DNA of 64,000 nucleotides from Ciborinia camelliae (Eukaryota > Ascomycota > Leotiomycetes > Helotiales > Sclerotiniaceae): positions 2,434,682-2,498,681 of the forward strand of contig JANPYM010000004.1 of NCBI GenBank assembly GCA_025890175.1, written 5' to 3'. The position numbers were made by a program, and so were the translations under genes. Shown piece by piece: positions 42,932 through 55,499 of this stretch (position 1 is the first letter of the stretch; every line of letters starts with the position of its first letter). The notes under the pieces were generated by a model. The model did no database searches. It was not told where the DNA came from and saw nothing but the letters and a program-made list of their open reading frames with translations.

Positions 42932-45900
42932 TCTATGGTTGGAAGGTGCTCAGAAGCGTTTGTACTATCTTCGATTAATATGCAAAAAGAGTGACGACGT
43001 AAGAAGTTATGAATTCAGGTACAATGAGTGGTAGGGGTTATAAGTTTTGGTTTCTTAAAGAAGCGGATGATGGATTATAGATTGGAAACTGATACAGTAT
43101 GAGTTTGGATGTGCCAAGTCTGTGATTGAGAATGAAATTGAAGGTACTAGGTAGGTCTTTGGATATTCCCCACAGAAAAAGACCCGTATGTTATGAATCA
43201 GTCGACGGTAACAGCGTGAATCATTCAGTCAGTCGTATGTTGCTGGTGAATTGAATGTTGGAAGGGTTAAAAGATCGGCAGAGAATGCCTTTATACTGTG
43301 TAGGTAGGGAGGTAGGTAGAGGTATGGTAGAGGTCAAGAGGTAGGTAAATGGGTAGGTAGGTAGCTGACTACAAGCTGAAGTGCTATGTGAGGTAGGTAT
43401 CGTAGGTACGGTACAGCATAGGAACGGCTATCGTTACTCTAGAGTCTAGGTATCTCACGATCCCAACTAAAAGATAACCTTCCTGCACTCTTTGCTGCAC
43501 CGACAAAAATGCACTTCCTCAACTCAATTTTACCCTCACCCAACCTTTAAGGAATTGATTGACGTTTGCTCTTGCCCACCCGAGGTGTACTCTTGAGTCT
43601 TGATACCTTATAGATGGATACGGATATGTATATGGAAATGGATAACTTCCGAATTCGGTGGGGTGACGATATCGCAAGATTTGAGTCTGACTGCAAGCAA
43701 TAACTTTCAATCAAAAAGTGACCGGTAGTCCCCTTCCATTTTATTTGATTTTATCGTCGATGTCATCCTTCACCGCCTTAAAGCGTCAAAACCATGAACA
43801 CAGCATGCCCAGGTGAAATTTATCACTTATTTATCATCTAACATGCATAATATAAGTTAGCGACAGCCAACCACAATATAGGGTTTATAGAAAGAGTGGA
43901 GACTGTGGCGGTCTTTCATCCCACCATCTACCATTATAATCACGGTCATTGCTCAATGCTCAATGCTTGCAGCCCCATGCCGCCGCCGCAATAATGGACA
44001 AAATAAATTGTATCGAGTACGCAGTTTAGTACAAGTACAGTACATTATACCGGTACTGAACTCCCCGGCCATTGATACTAACCATCGGGCACCTAGCGAT
44101 ATATCATTCTTCAATATTCGACTCCAAATTTGACAGTCAAATGGTCTTTTCGATTTATATGCTGCTTCGGCTTGAAAAAGAGGGTGTTTTTGGGGGGGTG
44201 CGATTTATTTCGTACATCGCGTGAGCCTCCGGATTTTAAAGGTTCAGACTTCGTGGGGGTTTGCGGTTGCGGTTGCGGCAGCAGTTTATTAGCTTCCGTT
44301 CCTTTGTCGAGGGCTCAATGCAACACGACATCTCAACCTCAACAAAGCAGAATACGACATCACTTGGTACATACCTATATGAATCATCACCCTTTAGTGA
44401 TATTCCTGGCTCATCGCTGTAGCTTCTTTGAGCCATATTCATCCCAATTCACGTCCTGCACATCTTGCAGATAATATATCCGCCAGCTCGCGAAAATATC
44501 TATACTCCCCAACCAAACTTGCATGAACAGTCAGGAAGAGCTCTTAGTGCCCATAGGTCGTCGGCAGATCAGTCAATCCGATTCGGTAGATATTTCATGG
44601 GGTCTGGCCAGGTCTGCAATCCTCTATTCGGCTTCACCTGGGACTGAGAGATGGGATGGGATCTCGAATCATAACATGTACCGAAGAATTCGGGATTCAT
44701 ATCGACGGAAAACTATGACACCAAGCCGATGTTACATTACACATTGTCACCGCCATGTGCGAATACAGTGACACCGATGCACCAACGGAAATTAACAGCA
44801 GCCACTTCAGCTGGTTATGGTGTCTAGCTCAGATTAGCCGGGGTTACAGTCAAAATCATGTGTTTGAAGTGGCATGGCACCTCTTCCGTACTCAATATAG
44901 CTATTCGAATTATGCTACTTCCTCGCGGCATTTATACGACTACCAACCTCTACTCCACATTTCAGAGAATAATCTTTCAGATCAATCTACATTCTTTGGA
45001 TGACTCTGTGGAAACAGGATGTAGGCTATGCAAATATTACCCCTACAGAACTCAACTTATTCGCTACACGCCAGTCGGGAAGAATAGAGCAGTGCTGGAT
45101 CCATCGTGACAGCAGATCTGTCCCTGGAGAATCATTATGACAAGCATCCAAATTCGTCTAATATTTCAATCAATCCTTTGTCGAAAGACTGTGGAAAGAC
45201 GCGGCCTTCCATATCAGTTAAAGCGTTAGCAATATATCATTCAATAATGACCGGGACGCAGAGATAACCAATGTTTTCAGCCTGAACTCCTTACCAGCGG
45301 AGAGGCGAATATAGGGTCGGCATTGGATACTAGGTCATCTACGAGTGCGGAATGTGTCTACTCTCTAATTGAGCTCAACCTATAGTTTCTTCGCCTTAAA
45401 AAGTTGTTGCTAGTATAAAAGACTGGATCCTACCTTGGAACGGCGGGAGCTCAAACTGCCCATTCATTGGTATTTTGGGGAGTTGACAGAGCGCAAGTGA
45501 CAGCTGTGGATTGCTATACCTTTGATGGACAACGAAAGACACTAGGCGCAGATCATCGAGATTGAGCGAGATAAGTAGAATGATCGGTGTGTCAAATTTA
45601 TGCTATATTTTTATAAGGTTCTGGACATTCAGAATAAAGGATAAGAGACGGTATAATTATAGGTGTTCTACAGAAATTCGGCCGCTAGTGTAGCATTGAT
45701 GCTGAGCCATAACTTCTGCCCAACTTCTGAGATTCATGAACTTCTGGGCCACTAACAGGCAATTCATCATTCTTAGGTCAGCCTTGTAGGCAAAAGCAAA
45801 CGCACGATCTTATAGACAGCAATTGGCTCTGAACCTGGGGAAATCTTCTTATGATGCACAGGAGCCAATTTTCATCGGAGCAACAGGTATAACTAAGTTT

Positions 45901-48708
45901 ATGAGCTACTAGCTATCTGTCAGCCGACAGGACCAATATTTCACATCTTGGACCTTTTTCCCCTGATGTTAGCGATGCGAAGAGCCTGGGATGTATCTAT
46001 TGCCACTATTGGTGGAAACAATCGCCCGGCTTCCTTGCCGGTTCATCAAATATTGTCAGGGTAATTATCCATTCATGGTTTTGACTCTTTATCAGCTAGA
46101 AGTCGAACCATGGAATATCACACACATTCTTTCCATAAAAATTCAACCTCCCGGCTACGATGTCGATTTATTCCAGCGCTGTTTGCCCCTTCAGACACTA
46201 CGGTATAAGTGCTTGCAACCCAAAAAAAACTACGTTCTACAAACTTCTTTTGGGCAACAAGTGTTTTGATAATAATTGTCACCAGCTTAACCTGTTCGGT
46301 ACATCAGTTTACGCACAGAACCCCTTAGTGATAGGTTAAAACATAACCCTACGTTCTCAAAATAGAATAGAGGTGCTTGTCACATAGGACCCGAATCCGA
46401 AGATCTATAGGCTTTCCTTTCTTCAACATCAAGGAGGCTGTTCCGAGCCACGAGCAGATGCCTATACACACACATCCAGGGGCGTCTTGGAACACAGAAT
46501 TAGATGCTGTGTTACTAAACAATTTTAGATGCTAAAACTGCGAATGATCCCGCACGTGAGAAATCTCGACTCAAGCCTACGGAGATTATGCCACGCAGAA
46601 TTTCCCCGCCGATAAGATTCTTTTTTGGCAAACTAAGATAACATTTTCACATATCTTTGATTCAGCTGGAGTCCGGGTTGGATCGCGAGCTTGATGACGG
46701 CTGAGCTTATCGGCTGTTTTGGACGAGCTTTTAGACTTCTAGACGAAACGTCCGAAAGGGGAAGAAAAGCCACTTTTCTGACTCTGCCTTGTACCCACAT
46801 TGATAAACATCGGGAAATTGGCAAGGACGAACTTCTAAGGTTGGTTTCGTCAACCCTTTATGGGTGAAAAATAAACCAACACCGTGGTCCATAGTCCGTG
46901 GTCCGTGGTCCGTGGTACGGGCACGCTTTTGGCATTGATGCTAGCCCCGCAGAGCTGATCTATACAAAAGCTTGCCGAGACGCGAGAGAGCAAAGACTAA
47001 CTAGGTAACTAACTATTGTCCAAGGACTTGTTTATAAATACGAAAACAAGTCAAGCCTGTCTCGCTGCTGAGACTTTCCAGCTATATTATCATCTAGAAA
47101 TTGTATTGAAATCTCATGCGTCTATGATTTAACTGTCGTGTCACCTTAAGCTTCCAGATTCCTTTCTGACTTTCCCAAACCTTCTCTTCGACGTTTGGTG
47201 CCGAGACAGGTATTGGATGGGGATAGAGCAGTGACAGTCTTTCCAGCCCCAAATATGTGTTCAACATGCTTCAGATGGTTTTCTATTTCCATAATAATCA
47301 CCACCGAAAAAAGCTCGGGGTCCGGCTAGCTGCAAATCTACGAGATTGACTTGCCCATGCATCCTGACTAAATATGCCGTGTCCGTTTCATGATCACACC
47401 ATGTAAGCATTAGACGGACTTTTTGAAGAAGTTCCAGCTGGAATTTTCTACCTTATTATTATTTTCGTTTCTTTATTACTCTCTGGTGGCACAAGCATGA
47501 TTAATTACGACAACGTCAGGAAAATTTCATTTATGCGCTCGCTCTATTGCTATGGATCTTTTGTTATCGTTCCGCTATTCATCCAATATTTCCATCGAGC
47601 CATGCGTTGTTCTCTCCTACAATGAAATTGGCCATCCAAATTCTTCCCCATTTTCTATCATACACAAATGAGTTTGATATACCGATAACCTTTTGGAACG
47701 ACGTAAATGTAGTTCCAAAACACAAAGGTCATCGAAAATCATTGCAAAGATTTGTTTTTCGACATCCTTTAGTTATGGTCTTCAGATTTTGAGTTGGGGA
47801 AAAATAACCACATTGACTTCTAGAACACGAGGAACCTCACTAGGAGAATAAATCTCGCTTTGAGGCTGATCTTAGCTTCTAAGTTTTGTCATAGCACGAG
47901 TTGATTGGGATAAAGTAGATGAAGTACATGTTGGATCATAGATTTCAATCCTGGTCAATTTCGCTGTAGCCTATCTGCAGTAGGTATGCAAGATATTTAG
48001 AGATCTGAAGATACTTCGCCTCGGTGACTTTATCTTGCAAGTAGCCAGAGTTCAGCTGATCTCTCTACTATTATGTAGCAGCAACTTGATCTTGATGTAG
48101 GACTATAGCTAATCCAGTATCGTTATTGATACTGTCCTCGGCATACCAATCAACAACTCTTGGAAGATAACCATTGTCTGCATGAGCCCGCAATGTTGGC
48201 GTCTCATGAATTACTGTAAATATTACATTCTTCATCCACTATCAAGGTGTCAAAGATGATAGGGGATACCTATTTGTTACTTTTGAGCCACCATACAATT
48301 TACAATTTCGACAGGTCTTTCGAATCCGACTCGAGATACTACTACTGCCATCCCGAGCCAGGGTTCTATATCGCTCGGTTGAACGACTTAAGGTAGGTAC
48401 GCGCGAAGTATCTTTTGAGCTAATTTTACCTAAGTAGGTAATTTTAAAAAGAATTTACGAGTGTCATATACAAACAATTGCAATCGGTATAACTCACATA
48501 TTAATATTCGATTATATACAATCACAACAATAAGATACTTCAAAAGGTCCAATATTCAATCAAGGCCTTGAGATCGATATTGTGTTTATTGTAAAACTGT
48601 ACAAATAGAAAATCTATTGGAGTAAAGTATTTACTTTGCGGTGACCTCAACCTTATACAAATATCCCTATGGCCCCTGGCAAAATCATCCGGGGAAGCCC
48701 GGTGGAGA
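42932..48708. other. 5.8-kb gene-poor region
   Basis: The first few hundred bases should contain the trehalase promoter and leader; TAGG microsatellites occupy about 43301-43365. Beyond this I find no gene. Plus-strand frames at 44523-45109 and 45991-46269 are open but lack domains and splice partners. A triplicated GTCCGTG-type heptamer lies near 46890-46917. No intact transposase, reverse transcriptase or terminal repeat was recognised. Confidence 0.4.
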
Positions 48709-49610
48709 TCATTTTCTGTAGATCTTCCGACTCCCGAGTACCGCTAAAGCCTCTCGAGCCATGAAACCCGGTCCATGGAAGTGTGCTCTAGCTCCAAGAC
48801 CTATCTGCAAGGGGAATGATTCTTCGACTAGCTGTAAAATGTCATCCCAGCTTAGCTCGAATCGCTTCATAATTTCCAATAGATCATTACCGGATTGGGT
48901 CTACTCGCTTCCCTTTACCTCAACGACATGGTTCAATTGTCAGAGCTGCATCGGGAAAGCACAGTATCAACAACCCTTTCATCTGAATCTTACCCAAATC
49001 TAGGAAAGTGACACGCAGGCAGCTTTAGTTTGACTTCGGCGTTTAACACTCTTTTTAGTATCATGGTATGGTTCACTGTGTTGGCGTAAGAGCCACCAGG
49101 GTTCGGAGGGGTTCTTTTCCAAATTGCTGCCCGCATGGCTTATCCGAGCTTGTTGGCGTATTAGAACTTTGATCTACCTGCTTGAATATGTCAGCGGCAA
49201 ACTACATGCATGATCTGGTTTGCTACTCGCTCAAGCCTCGTCGAGCCACATATTTTGACGGTTTCGCGGTCGCTGAAGCTCGAGGTCCAGATTCTGCAAC
49301 CTGCGTAGAAGTTTACTCAGCTCCGCTTTCTTCTGAACCACTGCAGGTACAATAATGTATGCATATTGTCCCTCGAACTTCTGGTTAGCTTCAATAAGTT
49401 TTTTTTTGCAATTCCCATTGACGCTAGTGCACATGGCTTTTGCTTCCCAATATCTACTCGGTACATATTGATCTTCTCCCCACTTGACAGGAAGCTATTC
49501 ATCTTTAGCCTTTGTCCGTCAATCCACAGTAAAGTCCTCGCTCCTTTGGCTTTCTGATAGTCATATCTTGACATTCGGGCTTTACCATCCACAGCGCATA
49601 TTCTATGCAT
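48709..49610 (-). pseudogene. Decayed protein-coding gene of unknown family
   Basis: Four protein-like stretches follow each other on the minus strand in changing frames. Near 49495-49610 (GARTLLWIDGQRLK); 49231-49494 (LPVKWGEDQYVPSRYWEAK, then a Leu/Lys-rich helix AELSKLLRRLQNLDLELQR); 49000-49173 (NPSEPWWLLRQHSEPYHDTK); and 48709-48930 (FELSWDDILQLVEESFPLQI, then GARAHFHGPGFMAREALAVL). A TAG at about 48901-48903 interrupts an otherwise continuous frame, and a TAG precedes 49494 beside a one-base shift. Canonical introns do not reconcile them. The pattern fits a gene inactivated by a few nonsense and frameshift changes. Family not recognised. It lies within 80-980 nt upstream of the GT2 start. 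Confidence 0.4.
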
Positions 49611-49687
49611 TCATTATTTACTATTTGATAATCAATCATCATTCCATTCTAGCATTTGCCTGCATTTCAATCACATCATAACCTAAG

Positions 49688-52588
49688 ATGAACGCCGTCA
49701 AGGGGTACCTCGCGCCGGGGAAGAAGGCGGAGAAAGGAGTGAAGAAGACGAAGAAGACTGTCATACCCGCACCAGCACAGATGGAAATGCAAAGAACACC
49801 TCCATTGGGCTCGTCAATGGCAGATTCCTTTATAGATCGTTCGAGGCCATCCTCTCTATATCCGGAAGGTGATTTCCGAAATGGTCCTAGGGAAAGTGTT
49901 ATGAATGTCAAGGCCGATGTAGTGGTCAGTTGGTTACATCAACAGCAGATGGAAAAGCTATGGGGTGTTGGTGCTCCAGGAGAAGGTGTTATCTTGAAGA
50001 GGGCGAGGGATAATTTTACTTGTTGTCCGCCTTCTCTAAAGACGGAGCCGTCGGGGATCTTTGACTACATCGTAGCATTGAACGTCCGAGTAAGTGATTC
50101 GCACTTGGATGGCACTCTTTCAAGAGCCTCCACTAATCTGTTATATAGGCTGCCATGACTGTCAATACCCGCGTTATCAAAATTTTCCTCGCTCGTCAGC
50201 ACGCTGATTACGTTCCTCTTTCGGATAGCCTTCGTCTGCAAGTCCTTCCTACCGTCGAATACTTACCTCGATGCCAGAAACATCATTTTGGTGCTTTCAT
50301 CCAGGATCAGCAGATTCTCGTTGTTTGGGATGATGATGCAAAACACTTGTTGGAGCGAGCTGAATATTTCGAGAGATCTTTGTTGGAGATGATCTGGGCC
50401 GAGAAGGATGCCGAAGTTGACGAAAAGAAGGACGGAGCATATGTTTCTGCTGCTGATTTTGCCGGCGGATCTGATATCGAAGATGGTTATGGAACGGAAG
50501 AAAAGAGACCAACACTACTCATCAATCCATTCATGGTTTCTGCAACGTTATGTCTTCTCATTATTGCTCTTGGACTTGGTTGGAAAAAGCTTGCCCTTGA
50601 AGTTGCCGTCGATGGGAACTTTGCTCGATTGGCTTTACTTGTGGTCACCCCTGCTCAAGTTTTCGTCTCGCTCTTTTTCGTGCAGGTCATCATCGTCAAT
50701 ATCACCCAATGCTTTGGGCCAATCAATCACTTAAACACCAACTCCAAATTCTACTCCGGCAAGGCTCCCCAACGCCTAAACCGGAATAACTTGGACCTTC
50801 CTCATGTCACTTTTCAAATGCCTGTCTACAAGGAAGGTCTCGTTGCGGTTATTCAACCCACCATAATGTCTCTCAAGGCCGCTATTTCTACCTATGAACT
50901 CCAAGGTGGAACTGCCAATATCTTCATCAATGATGATGGTATGCAATTGCTTCCCGAAGAAGAAGCACAAGCTCGTCGTGAATTCTATGATGAGCATACT
51001 ATTGGGTGGGTCGCACGTCCTGGACACAACCCCAACCCGGAGAATGGTGAAAAGATTTTCCTTCGTCGTGGAAAGTTCAAGAAGGCTTCGAATATGAACT
51101 ACGCTCTTATGGTTAGCAATAAGGTCGAAGAAAGACTCCTCAATATTGTTCGTCATGAGGGCTGGTCTCCTGATGAAGAATATGTTGCCTACGACCAATG
51201 TCTAGCTCAGGTTTTGGAGGAGGAAGAAGGTCGTGCTTGGGCTGGTGGTAATATTCGTGTTGGTGATTACATCTTGCTCATTGATTCCGATACTCGTGTT
51301 CCCTCGGATTGTCTCTTGGATGCTGCTAGCGAGATGGAGCAATCGCCTGAAGTCGGAATCTTGCAGTTCAATTCTGGCGTTATGCAAGTTACTGATAGTT
51401 TCTTCGAGAACGGGTAAGTGACGAACATCGCTATCATCATCCAAAGCAAACAATACTAACAATCCCCAGAATCACATTCTTCACCAACCTCATCTATACA
51501 GCCATCAGCTTCGCCGTCGCCATGGGCGATGTCTCCCCCTTCGTAGGCCACAATGCCATACTCCGCTGGTCCGCCGTGCAACAAGTATCCTATCACGACG
51601 AAGACGGCTACGAGAAATTCTGGTCCGAATCCCACGTCTCGGAAGATTTCGACATGTCTCTGCGTCTCCAAGTCAACGGCTACACCATCCGCTACGCGGC
51701 CTATACCGGCGATGGATTCAAAGAAGGCGTTTCCCTCACCGTCTACGACGAGCTCGCTCGCTGGGAAAAATACGCTTATGGATGTAACGAACTCCTCTTC
51801 AACCCATTACGATTTTGGCTCACCCGTGGTCCGTTCACCAAATTGTTCCGCGAGTTTTTAGGCTCCAATATTCGATTTACGACCAAGATCACCATGATGG
51901 CTTATATTGGTACTTATTATGCCATTGGCGCATCGTGGATTCTTACCGTGGCGAATTACTTCATCATGGGTTGGTACAATGGTTTCTATGATAAATATTA
52001 TTTGGATTCCTTCCAGGTGTATTTCTCCCTCATTATCGTCTTCAGCGCCTTGGGTAATGTTTCGTTGGCGGTTCTCCGCTATCGATTATCACAGCGTTCT
52101 TTCTTTTCTTCAAGTAAGCTTTTCCCCTCTCCCCTCCCTCCCCCCCCTCTCCCTCCATCCTCTTTTCCACCCCATAACACCACACCACATCAAACCCCCC
52201 CATGACTAACCCACCCCCCCAAAACGCAGTCTTCGAAAACTTCAAATGGCTCCTCCTGATGACCGTCTTCCTGGGCGGTCTCTCGATGCACGTCTCGCAA
52301 TCCCTCCTGTGTCACTTCTTCGAGATCGACATGACATGGGGCGCCACAGCCAAAGAAGTCGAAAAAGTAACCTTCTTCGAGGAAATCCCTCGTCTGCTCA
52401 AGAAATTCAAATACACTTTTGTCTTTTGTATCGTCATGAGTGCCTGCATGATCGTGTGCGCCTTGTTCGTCCCCTGGAATTGGAGAATCGATACCTTTGT
52501 CGCTATCTATCCTCTGTGTACCGTCGTCGTCAGCCATTTTTTGATGCCCGTCGCGTTGAATCCTGCGTTGATGATGTTTACTTGGTAG
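49688..52588 (+). CDS. GT2: GT2-family glycosyltransferase of fungal hyphal growth
   Basis: Exons 49688-50089, 50149-51413, 51470-52113 and 52230-52588 encode 889 aa. Two helices at ~261-279 and ~292-318 precede the catalytic domain. Its GT2 residues are in order: NDDG near 395, DSDTR near 512 (DxD), SEDFDM near 612 and ELARWEKY near 653 in place of Q/RxxRW. About five more helices follow. The last intron is 116 nt and C-rich; joining gives SSIFENFKWLLL. It is not a chitin synthase: the QRRRW motif is absent. It matches the conserved fungal GT2 protein whose loss in wheat pathogens (Zymoseptoria, Fusarium) impairs hyphal growth on solid surfaces and virulence. It is a plasma- or Golgi-membrane enzyme with unknown product. 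Confidence 0.9.
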
Positions 52589-52959
52589 ATGGGGGGTTTC
52601 GTGGGGTGGGGTTGGGATGGGTTGCTTGGGGGAGAGGAGAGAAGTGAAGAGAAGAGAAGGGGTGGCTTGGTTTGATGATTATATATCTAGGTTAATATCT
52701 TGTGAGCGAGAGCGATGGATGGCGTTGTTAATAGGTGGAGGCATTTTTGTTGGATCATTTTTTCTTGATCTAACGGATCTTTCATTTAATACCTACTCGG
52801 ATATACCACTACAAATGAATATATCAAAAGTCAATACTTAATTTTACACTCTTTGATCAATCATTCTCACTCTTTCTAATCATTCATTGCTGCGTGTGTG
52901 GTTCAAAATAGACGCATTGGTATCGTCCCGAGCATCTCCTACTCCGTAAGCCTACCTAC
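52589..52959. other. Convergent 3' spacer
   Basis: 370 nt between the GT2 and transporter stop codons, holding both 3' UTRs. One exact TACGGAGTA 9-mer lies on the minus strand at 52940-52948, 12 nt from the transporter stop. Nothing else seen. Confidence 0.6.
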
Positions 52960-54799
52960 CTAGCCCCTCCTCCTCAACAAAGGTTCATTTTCCCCCAGAC
53001 CCTCCTCATCCACCTTCCCCACCCCTCTCCCCATCCCCGGCATCTTCAAAAACCTGCCGGCATCCACCTCCGCCACCACCCAACTCCCATCCCTCTTCGC
53101 CAATTCAAAAAACTCCTGATTTTCCTCGAAACTCCTCCCTCCACTCTCCGGACAATATTTCCACGTCCACCAGCCCGCACACGCATTCGTGCAGGCAAAG
53201 ACCAAAAAGAGCCACGAGCGCAGACGGTTAAAGCCGATGGGCGTCAACAACGTAATGGCGAAATTGGCGAATCCCCAGACGATGACCGAGATGGCGGAGC
53301 CTTGGGCACGGGCGCTCGACGGGTATATTTCCGTGGGGATCAACCAGACGGTGGCGAGCCAGGTGATGCCGAAGATGGCGGTTGCGGTGAAGAGGGTGAG
53401 GGAGCCGGGGATCTGGACGGCGAGGAGGGGGATCGAGGAGCGTGGGGCGAGGTGCCCGAAGAGCGTTAGCAGGAGGAAGGAGATGCTTAGTCCGATGCTG
53501 CCCCATGTCATTAGTTTGCGGCGTCCGTAGACGTCGATGGAGAGCCAGGCGAGCGTCATCATTAGGAAGTAGAATGTGTAGTTTCCTAGGGTGAGAAATT
53601 CGGCTTTGCGCGTGGTGAAACCGAGGAGCTCGAAGATTTGGGGTCCGTAGACTGGCGTGGTTGGGGTGGCTTGTTAGTAAGTGCTTATTGAGGAAGGGTG
53701 GGGGAATATATATCTGAGTAGTGTTGCATATTGGGGGTGCTCACCCGAAACGGCACCGTATCCGGTGAGGGCTTGGTTTATTTGGCCCATTATTGTTACC
53801 ATGGTTGGATGGAATTGTGCATGTCCTGGGGTGAACATGTCTCTGTAGTGGACTTTTGAATCGTCTTCTTGAGCGGTTGATTCTTGGAGATTTTTGAATT
53901 TGGATCTGGCCTCTTCTTTGCCGTAGACATCTTCAAGAGCTTTCTTGGCATCGTCTTCGCGTTGGACGCTCATGAACCACTGTATATTTTTAGTATATTG
54001 AAGTGTTGAAGTGCATTCAAAGATTGAAACACCCGAGATAAGATACACGTACTCTTGGTGTTTCTGGAAGCTGGGCAATAAAAGACATAAGCAGAATTGG
54101 GAAGAGCTGCATGATTATAATCGGAGTTCTCCAAGCCCATTGACTTTCCTTCCCAAGTCCAATCGTCACTCCCAAATTAATACAATAAGCCATCAAAAGC
54201 CCAAAGATATTCATCTGAAACTCCTGAGCCAATGCTCTACCTCGAGCACCATCTGAAGAAAGTTCACTACTATAAACTGGAATCGTTGCATCGATCCCTC
54301 CAACACCAAGTCCCATAATCACTCTTCCAACTATCATACATCCCAATGCCCCACCTTCCCACGGAGAAGATCCATTCATCGAAAGACCAGAGATAAACAT
54401 AAGGAGATTTCCGAAAGATGTTGTTGCGAGACAGACAAATATAGATGGTTTTCGACCTTCTTTATCAGCAAGCCAGGAGGCTATCACAGCTCCAACTGCA
54501 CAACCGAGATAATATACGGAGACAATTATACCAACCAGAGGGGAATCTTCGCTTATTTGCATGGTTTTCAAATAGCTCTTGTTGGTGTTGATCAGGGACA
54601 TCATTCCTGGCCAATTGGGTCAGATAAGGCAGCAAAGTGAAGGCAGAATGGGCCTTGGGAAACGCAATGTTATAAGGGTACCTTGATCATAGCCATAAAG
54701 TGCAATAGCTGTACTGGAAAACATAACAATATCATGTTTCTTGCTCAAAATAGGGAAGATGGAAGAACTACCTCCCGGGTTTGAGGGAGGATTCGGCAT
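52960..54799 (-). CDS. Sugar-porter family MFS transporter
   Basis: Complement exons 54682-54799, 54053-54606, 53745-53979 and 52960-53651 encode 532 aa. About twelve hydrophobic helices are visible. Sugar-porter signatures: an N-terminal LYGYDQG, WLADKEGRKPS (loop 2-3), GRVIMGLGVGG, PETPR at the end of the first half, and DVYGRRKLM in the second half; a PESGGRSFEE block follows helix 12. A candidate first intron after codon 9 is unnecessary because the frame reads through. Substrate is unknown: this branch carries hexoses, pentoses, polyols or inositol. It acts at the plasma membrane by proton symport in most characterised fungal members. The last exon is GC-rich relative to the first three. 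It is convergent with GT2. Confidence 0.9.
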
Positions 54800-55499
54800 C
54801 TTTGAGAATTGGCAAGTGAAATAGAGGTCTATACGGAGTAAAGAATTGGGGTATCAAGATTGAAGATATACGGAAGAGAAAACACCCCGAATTTGGGGTT
54901 CTATAATTGAGAAAATTGGGTTGAGATGTTGAGATGAAGAAGATTGTTCTATTCTACTTCTTCATACACATTGCAATACACAAGGGGGAAAGGGGAAATT
55001 CTGGGGAAAGGACTTCCTTTAACCTGAATACTGATAGCTCCCTGGCCATGGGTTAGAATCACAGATGTGATAATACTTTCGATTTTGTACCTTTTTCTTG
55101 GTCATGGTCATGGTGGGTGAGATGTTGAATCAGCATCCCACTTATTGGCTTCAATGAAAGTACGATGACATCAATTTTGAGGGCGGGATGTCTTCCGCAC
55201 AGAGATCGCGAGTGCAAATCGTTTAGTCTTTGTCAGCAACACGCGCTCCAACGCGATTTGCAGTATTACGATAAGAGAAGTATCACGAGGATTAAATTAT
55301 TATCCCATATTATGATCAAACTGGAAATCTCAATGGTTGTGGAGGAAAGAAAGATGACAGATGTCAGATGATGGGCATGGGGATGGAATTGATGATTTTG
55401 ATTCGAGATTCTTGATCTTGATCTTCAACCTCCCAATCTTCTGCCTTCTGTATCACCACCGCCTTTGAAGCCACGAGAGGAAGCAATGAAGCATGAAAG
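54800..55499. promoter_or_regulatory. Divergent spacer, MFS transporter / unknown gene
   Basis: 700 nt between outward-pointing starts. An exact TACGGAGTA lies at 54832-54840, in the likely transporter leader. No coding region is supported; a 68-codon frame at 55165 has no features. Confidence 0.5.

Noticed and set aside
50149..52588. Chitin synthase call for the large membrane glycosyltransferase
   Set aside because: The QRRRW and related chitin synthase motifs are missing, and the N-terminal and C-terminal helix layout fits the separate fungal GT2 group.
54721..54799. Extra intron after codon 9 of the MFS transporter
   Set aside because: A GTAGTT...CCAG pair exists, but splicing shifts the frame away from TAIALYGYDQG; reading through keeps it.
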